Source: Acanthaster planci (Eukaryota > Echinodermata > Asteroidea > Valvatida > Acanthasteridae). Taken from it: a stretch of DNA of 14,014 bases. The position numbers were made by a program, and so were the translations under genes. Positions within the stretch are counted from its first letter, which is position 1. Every line of letters begins with the position of its first letter. The stretch spans positions 4,026,013 to 4,040,026 of the forward strand of contig NW_019091360.1 of assembly GCF_001949145.1 (NCBI RefSeq), given 5' to 3'. The notes under the pieces were generated by a model, which saw only the letters and a list, made by a program, of their open reading frames with translations, was not told the DNA's origin and ran no database searches. Positions 9,033-14,014 of the stretch are shown here, piece by piece.

Positions 9033-9117
9033 CTTTTTTGAAGTCTAAGAACTCTTGTTCAAAATGGAGAGGGTAGCCCTTCTGTTGACATTTATGAAGG
9101 CGGTGTCTCTCATTAAC
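9033..9117 (-). CDS. Candidate internal coding exon, unknown protein
   Basis: Minus strand, 85 nt, flanked by very good splice signals: a long pyrimidine tract TTGTTTCTTTGATTCTCCCT ending in CAG before 9117, and a donor AAAAAAG|GTAAGA after 9033. One frame is open from the first base: VNERHRLHKCQQKGYPLHF, EQEFLDFKK plus one base. The other frames meet stops. The peptide is hydrophilic with aromatic residues and looks like normal protein, but I do not recognise it. The one-base overhang (G) fits the two-base start of the exon at 4372-4517 and also that of 1050-1263, so the order of joining is open. If joined to 4372-4517, the intron of about 4.5 kb would hold the LINE and the SINE. No upstream exon with a matching phase was found with confidence. 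Confidence 0.45.
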
Positions 9118-9239
9118 CTGAGGGAGAATCAAAGAAACAATCGTGCAATTATGAATTTTTGAAATGTGGACAAAAAACAAACTTTCCTGTTGCCTGTGTT
9201 GCAATTTTACGGATCTTTCCAAAGCACAAATACTTCAGA

Positions 9240-10590
9240 ATGTATAGGCCTTCGAAGATGCTACCCAAATAATAAGCAATTTATGGTTTGAAAAAGTGAC
9301 GCCACACAAACTTTGAAATAAGAAACTGTTAATATCAAGTTGACTTTGGAGTTTCATTAATTTTGTCCGTAGTAATTCTTCCAGGTAAATCTGATTTGGT
9401 TTATGTCATGCGAGGGCTTAGTGTATCATTGGCAAGGAAAGATCTGGCATTTGTAGAAACATAAAGTGAAAACAAATATTTATAAACATACAATCAATGC
9501 AGTTTGTTAAACACAAAAAGGTAATATCGGACCATAAACTAGTCCCCAATTGTTATGGTTGTCCCAATATCAAATTTACCACTGCCATGACAATGCCAGA
9601 AAATATCACAATATCTATCATATCGTCAGCTGTATACATTCAAAAGTCATCAGAGCTTTTTTTTTTTTTCAATCCCTGCATAGCTGTAGTAATAGTCTAA
9701 TATCCTATGTCAATAGACTACATGTACATGTATATGCATCAGAAATGTTAAACTCCCATCACACACAAACATGATCTATGTCCTCAAAAAAACGCACAGT
9801 ATGGACAATCATTTTGAGATCATCTATATCGTTGTAAGAACTCAAAGGGAACTGATAACAAAGTGGAAGGGGGCTTCATGGACGGGACGGTTGTGCCCAA
9901 ATTTTGAGCATGTTCAAAATGACGTAACAGGGAGCTTCAAATTGCAGTGACAGCGATGCATAGTCTTGGTGTTTCAGTCTCATAGTAGGATCTTTAGACG
10001 TGGTACCCGGTACAAGCACAGTTCAATGAGGAAGAAGTTTATGCTGTTCCCACCAGAGAATGGATCGGGCTCACTGTACCAGCCAATACTACTAAAAAAA
10101 GTTCAGGACTACTTTTTACATGTATTTTGAATATACCTTTTTTATATTGGATATATTACAGCTGAAAATGTATATTTGATGTTTTCTAAATAAAAAAAAA
10201 TTATTCCAATGAGAACACCATCTAGACAAACAAAAAATTTAAGAACTAGACCCCACTCACTGCTTAAAAAAAAACTACAAGAAAAACTGGTCCTTAACTT
10301 TTTTTGAGTAGTGTGCATGGGAAATACTGGGAATCATGACAGCAGCTTGCTGCAAGGGTACTGCAAGTTATGCACAGATGGTATATGTAACAATATACAT
10401 GTATTGCAATCATACCATGATCTTAAACATCGTCATACAATCATACTGAAGTCCTGTACATCATGGAACAATCCGACTGCATCTTAGCAGAGTCAGGACT
10501 CATGCCCAGTCTAATTGTGCTGAGAACGTAAAGTAAACTTCACAACATGCAGGCAATGCAGTAACAACCTAGTATAATCTGGAGAGAACA
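9240..10590. other. Non-coding stretch, no supported gene
   Basis: AT-rich, with no frame longer than about 75 codons and no convincing exon. It contains a T13 run at 9657-9669, a tandem TACATGTACATGTA at 9719-9732, single octamers at 10117 and 10396, and an A-rich section around 10190-10280. Confidence 0.5.
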
Positions 10591-10599
10591 ATTTTTCAC

Positions 10600-10697
10600 C
10601 TAATTTTCCTAGTTTCATCCCGTCCTAGCCACGTTTTAATGAAATTATACATTTTAATGGGTTCTTCCTGATCATCGTCAGAGTGTGATGTGGGCAT
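10600..10697 (-). CDS. Candidate start-containing exon or coding remnant
   Basis: Minus strand: an ATG at 10697-10695 opens MPTSHSDDDQEEPIKMYNF, then IKTWLGRDETRKI, ending in a possible donor (TTAG|GTGAAA) at 10600/10599. A TAA lies four codons before the ATG in frame. The acidic start followed by a basic, aromatic helix-like stretch looks like real protein. It could be a first coding exon, or, because a duplicated repeat lies just beyond it (10864-11306), a fragment of an old transposon protein. The end phase (two bases) does not fit the exon at 9033-9117 directly, so another exon would be needed between them. Family not recognised. Confidence 0.25.
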
Positions 10698-10863
10698 TGG
10701 CCACTCTTACCATGTACATTGTACATGTGGTGATGTGTGGGAAGTATCTTGTCTTTTAGTTTTATGTCAGCATTGCTGATCATCAATATTCCTTTGAATT
10801 GAAACCAACGTCACTTGGGTTTCAATCGAGCCCAGGCTGACACAAGAAGTAGTACGGCCATGA

Positions 10864-10975
10864 TAGGAGGATGAAAAGTGGCCATCCATTTTTCTGCCAT
10901 CAAAACAGTAGGAATGCAGATGTTACATCTTTGTACATGTAACACACAATTTGTTAATTTTCTACATTTCTGCCC
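10864..10975 (-). repeat. Unnamed dispersed repeat, copy 1
   Basis: On the plus strand, 10864-10899 (TAGGAGGATGAAAAGTGGCC...) matches 11192-11226 (TAGGCGGCTGAAATGTGGCC...) at roughly three bases in four, by eye. Read on the minus strand both would give related peptides, MAEKWMATFHPP here and KAEKQMATFQPP in copy 2. Weaker similarity continues through a TGTAAC block. A TACATGTA octamer at 10934 sits in a part that copy 2 lacks. Confidence 0.5.
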
Positions 10976-11191
10976 GCTCAAAAGCAAGAACAAACATTTT
11001 GTGGTAATGCATTTCTCTATTTTTCTGCTTCCAGAAAAGCAGAAATATGGAGGAAACATTTGGACATCAATTAGGCAGCCAGAAAGTCCTTTCAGAAAGG
11101 CTTAAAGGAGGACCAAACGTTTTGACAACAACCGTGAATTCTCCTTCTCGGCTTGATGTTTGATATCGGAGAAGCAGATTTTATTGGTACA

Positions 11192-11306
11192 TAGGCGGCT
11201 GAAATGTGGCCATCTGCTTTTCTGCCTTCCAAGGTCGTGAACGGGCCCGTGAACCTGTAGGTTACAACTATTTCCTTTCTGGGAGATTGAATACGTAGAA
11301 ACCAAT
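11192..11306 (-). repeat. Unnamed dispersed repeat, copy 2
   Basis: This copy links the other two: its left part matches 10864-10899 in the same orientation, and its right part (11253-11306, read on the minus strand as TTGGTTTCTACGTATTC...) matches 12366-12419 read on the plus strand at roughly 85 percent by eye. This suggests one interspersed repeat family of at least 115 bases. The minus-strand peptide MATFQPPMYQ is followed by a stop. Family not identified. Confidence 0.55.
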
Positions 11307-11309
11307 TAT

Positions 11310-12290
11310 TACGGTCCACCCTATCTTTTGTGTCTATTGGATGTACATTGTAAAATCGCTCTGGTTTATTTCACTTGAGATGCCATTTTCTCGGCCTTAC
11401 AGGGACACTGATGCTGCCGTAAGCAAGTGGTCCCGAGGAAACATGGTTAAAGGAACTAGGAAATAGAAATGTTTTTATACATTTTACTAAAAACCCTTAA
11501 AATTGCATCTTTGGGTTTCAATTAACTTTATTTTAAATTTTTGTTTTTCAATTTTAACCCATATTTTGATGCTTTTTGGTTTTATGCTAATGAATATTTG
11601 CATATTCCTGAACAAAACTATAATGTCATCCAAGGCACTAAATCTCAATGTTGTACTGATTTGTGCACAGAAAATTCTAGATCTTTTTAACCACTGCTAT
11701 GGCAGATTTCATTTTCTTTGGCAATTTACATGTATTGCTGTATGGGTCCATGTATATGGCAATAATCCAGCAAAAATCCTTTTCACAGAAATGTTTCCAG
11801 ATAGCAAATTTGGGGTTCACAATTTGAACATGAAAACATGCAACCTGAACCATGTCTTCCTGGATTACATGTACATGAAAATGCCCTCACTTGTCCAGAA
11901 ATGCTTGGTCAATTTTTAATGTTTGTAAAAGTGCACCGTTCAGTTCACCTAAATCAAAAAAGATGTCAAACCGTCTTCATACATGGAAGAAAAGTACAGA
12001 GATTCACAAAAATTGATTCTAAGAAAAATTCATTTCCTGGATCCTTTAAGTACATGTGTTCATGCGTTGTGTGACCCATTAACAATGTATATATTTCTCG
12101 CTGGCTACATATTTGTGTGTGTGAGTGTGGGGATATCAAAGTCCCCTTAACCCCCCCCCCACTGTGCCTGTCTCAAATGTGACATATGTGTGGGGCATAG
12201 TGAGGGTTTCATAAAAAATGTGGGTGAAAGAACTCTGACACTTTCCTTATAAATTAAACGATATGTCTAATTCGAAAAGTATTTGGCAAA
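11310..12290. other. Non-coding stretch, low-complexity
   Basis: Very AT-rich. A plus-strand frame at 11503-11919 is open but consists of hydrophobic residues expected from T-rich DNA, with no motif. A (GT)n-like run at about 12114-12129 and a C10 run at 12151-12160 are present. TACATGTA occurs at 11727 and 11866. Confidence 0.45.
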
Positions 12291-12312
12291 ATGGTAAAGG
12301 AGAAAATTATTA

Positions 12313-12798
12313 TTGGGTGGGTTTCTCAATGGTGCGGCTGATCCCCAAGGCTTGGCTGGTTTTGTTTGGTTTCTACGTCTTGCAATCCTCCAGAAAGGAA
12401 ATGGTCGTAACTTACAGGTAACTTACTGTTATGCGCATGTACATGTATGTGTAGTTTGCAGTAACAAACTTGTATGCACTAACATGCGCAATCCAAAACT
12501 AGGAAAAGATATGAGTTCGGTTTTCAACAAAATTAAAAAAGGAATGGAAATTCTAAAAGTCTTTTTGATCAAACAGACATTAGATGCAAGAGTTTATGCA
12601 ACTGTTGAGTATGACGAAAGTACATGTATGTGGAATCACACAAAGTGGCTGACCTACTACTCTGTAATGTTTTGTTTTGATTTTCGACGAACCGTTCCAA
12701 ACTTTTTTTTTCCAGAAATTTTCAGAGAACAAAATTTGTACAGAAAGAGAGTGACATTTTTCCCTTCAAATAGAACTTTTCTTAGAATAAAGTACTGA
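12313..12798 (+). CDS. Long open frame, uncertain coding status
   Basis: This is the longest open frame in the window, about 160 codons, preceded in frame by a TAA at about 12295. It has no ATG near its start; the first in-frame ATG is at about 12484 (MRNPKLGKDMSS). With the local composition I estimate well under one frame of this length by chance in a window this size, so it deserves a look. Against it, the first third overlaps a dispersed repeat (12366-12419) and a TACATGTA site, and no splice signals, signal peptide or domain are clear. Segments include FNKIKKGMEILKVFLIKQTL and CFDFRRTVPNFFFPEIF. It could be an old element's reading frame or chance. Confidence 0.2.
   Translation: MGGFLNGAADPQGLAGFVWFLRLAILQKGNGRNLQVTYCYAHVHVCVVCSNKLVCTNMRNPKLGKDMSSVFNKIKKGMEILKVFLIKQTLDARVYATVEYDESTCMWNHTKWLTYYSVMFCFDFRRTVPNFFFPEIFREQNLYRKRVTFFPSNRTFLRIKY
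12366..12419 (+). repeat. Unnamed dispersed repeat, copy 3 (inverted)
   Basis: TTGGTTTCTACGTCTTGCAA... to TACAGGT is the inverted partner of 11306-11253, with about eight differences over 55 bases by eye. Similarity stops abruptly after TACAGGT, which may mark the element's end. It overlaps the start of the open frame at 12313-12798. Confidence 0.65.
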
Positions 12799-13529
12799 AG
12801 AACAGCCCCAAATGAGGTATGGTAAGGTAGGTCGCACTTCAAATGACCCAGAACTAAATTGACTTCTTTTGACTCTCTGACCAAAACAGCACCCATATTT
12901 ACGAATGGGAGTAACCACCGGGGGTTATGTGTTGGTCAGTTTTCAGCTAATGTTCAAGACTGGCTCAGGAAAGCCTGCAGCCATTCTCCTGAGCTGGTCT
13001 TAAATGCATGTTTACATGTAAGACTGGCCAAGTACATGTACATACCGTATTTACTCCCTTCATAAACATGTACATGTAATTCTGATAAAGTGGCGGCAGC
13101 GGTAGTGTGTGCGCTTATTTTCCCTCTTATTGTAAAAGGCTAATGGAGTAACGATCAGTTCGGAAGGGGCATCTGGAGTGGAAAATTTTTTCTTAGTCTC
13201 TGAGTTGTGAAAAGATAATTAAAGTTGGAAGCTTTGCTTCCACATTTATTCACACTTTGTACACACAATACAAAGCTCCCCCCATACATGTAAGTTGTTA
13301 TCGCAGAGGTGCACCTGTTATCATTACTGCAAGGATACACTGGCATGAGAGGAGTCTTCCAAAATTCTGACCTTTGGGAAAGTGTCTACAAACTCCTGAC
13401 AAGTCATGACTGGGATGGAAGACTAGACGTCTGTAAATATTTACATGTGCATACATGAGGTACATGTAGCTGGTATCAGGCGATCACTCGACAAAGAAAG
13501 CAGACATGTGTTGACCAGCGACCACACGT

Positions 13530-13578
13530 GAGCTACATGTACATGTATGTATCACTAGTGGCACTGGTGAAGTGGGAT
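13530..13578 (+). repeat. Direct repeat, left copy
   Basis: GAGCTACATGTACATGTATG followed after a short spacer by TAGTGGCACTGGTGAAGTGG. The same two blocks recur in the same order at 13802-13858. The first block is identical over 21 bases. Confidence 0.6.
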
Positions 13579-13801
13579 TTCGAGCGAGCCGTTTGAAAAA
13601 TGGTGGAAAAAGTGTGGACAAAAATCGGGAACCCTTGTTTTTGTTGACTGAGTGCTTACACTTAACAAGGACTGGCAGACCTAATCATACGAAGTTTTCT
13701 GAAGGTAATGCCATTTTGGGGTTTTGGCCTTTTAAGGTACAGTACATCGCTATAATTAATTTTGTTCAGAACCCACGTGAGTGGCGCAAGCAGCTCCACC
13801 A

Positions 13802-13858
13802 GAGCTACATGTACATGTATGTGGGCCCTTCATGTACATAGTGGCAGGTGGAAGTGGA
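13802..13858 (+). repeat. Direct repeat, right copy
   Basis: Starts with the same 21 bases as 13530-13550. The second block is TAGTGGCAGGTGGAAGTGG, with a longer spacer containing an extra CATGTACA. The 272-base offset suggests either a diverged tandem duplication or two copies of a small interspersed repeat. Confidence 0.6.
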
Positions 13859-14014
13859 ACCCTACATGAAATTGACTGGCTTGACTGTTCAAGGGTCAGG
13901 AACCTTTCTTAACTCTAAATTCAGATTTACTGAAATATTTTCTCTATTCCCTATAGTGTCTGACTTAAGATTTCACACTAGCAGCAAGACATGCTTCATG
14001 AAAAGATCCCCTAA

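Larger units (their letters stand above)
598..13819. repeat. Dispersed TACATGTA octamer family (about 30 copies)
   Basis: By hand I count 30 TACATGTA octamers (overlaps included), starting at 598, 980, 986, 1536, 2505, 3457, 4569, 4845, 7304, 8087, 8278, 8550, 9719, 9725, 10117, 10396, 10934, 11727, 11866, 12440, 12621, 13013, 13033, 13071, 13285, 13461, 13534, 13540, 13806 and 13812. With base frequencies near 0.31 for A and T and 0.19 for G and C, fewer than one is expected. Several are tandem (TACATGTACATGTA at 980, 9719, 13534, 13806). Between 4855 and 7303, mostly old LINE sequence, there are none. Confidence 0.9.
12800..14014. other. Non-coding stretch rich in TACATGTA
   Basis: No supported gene. 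Nine TACATGTA octamers (two overlapping pairs) lie between 13013 and 13819, the densest part of the window, together with the direct repeat at 13530 and 13802. Confidence 0.5.

Noticed and set aside
11503-11919. Plus-strand frame of 138 codons with hydrophobic residues
   Set aside because: Very T-rich DNA gives Phe, Leu, Ile and Met runs by composition. It starts at TTG, with no splice signals and no motif, and length alone is not convincing.
12440-13819. Octamer cluster as a CRISPR-like or satellite array
   Set aside because: Copies are irregularly spaced, without constant repeat length or uniform spacers.
13572-13841. Plus-strand frame of 89 codons with a possible donor GAAG|GTAATG near 13702
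   Set aside because: No good acceptor or family match, and the frame runs through the TACATGTA direct repeat.

Overview
The window looks like intergenic and intronic DNA from an animal nuclear genome, most likely a marine invertebrate (mollusc, echinoderm or cephalochordate type; I cannot resolve which). The reasons are an AT-rich background, no long intact reading frames, short candidate exons with GT/AG borders, a decayed non-LTR retrotransposon, a tRNA-derived SINE head, and about 30 copies of the palindromic octamer TACATGTA. No bacterial-style gene, operon, CRISPR array or rRNA is present.

Layout: (1) 1-1263, minus strand, holds what looks like the 3' end of a multi-exon gene. A terminal coding exon (129-363) with AATAAA signals just beyond it is phase-compatible with an exon at 1050-1263 that has a GTGAGT donor and a CAG acceptor. 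(2) 1264-3780 holds no convincing gene. (3) 3798-4001 is a weak plus-strand exon candidate. (4) 4372-4517 and 9033-9117, minus strand, are two more candidate exons with good splice signals and phases that fit each other. (5) Between them, about 5120-8290 on the plus strand is a broken Jockey/I-group LINE: an ORF1 tail, then ORF2 with an APE-type endonuclease and a reverse transcriptase containing YADD. It has many frameshifts and stops. If the minus-strand gene is real, the LINE lies antisense in its intron. (6) 8859-8930 is a tRNA-like SINE head with A and B boxes. (7) 10600-12420 holds three diverged copies of an unnamed repeat and a candidate start exon. (8) 12800-14014 is non-coding apart from repeats, including a direct repeat 272 bases apart.

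The most interesting signal is TACATGTA. In two conserved places of the LINE reverse-transcriptase ORF, the octamer sits exactly where the protein has two residues too many, as though 6 bp (CATG plus a duplicated TA) had been inserted at a TA. That is the shape of a Tc1-type excision footprint. Tandem TACATGTACATGTA copies would then be repeated events at the newly made TA. This is a hypothesis, and a simple microsatellite-like or selfish-motif origin is the main alternative.

Exon calls rest on splice consensus, reading phase and peptide appearance read by eye. No protein family was recognised for the host exons.
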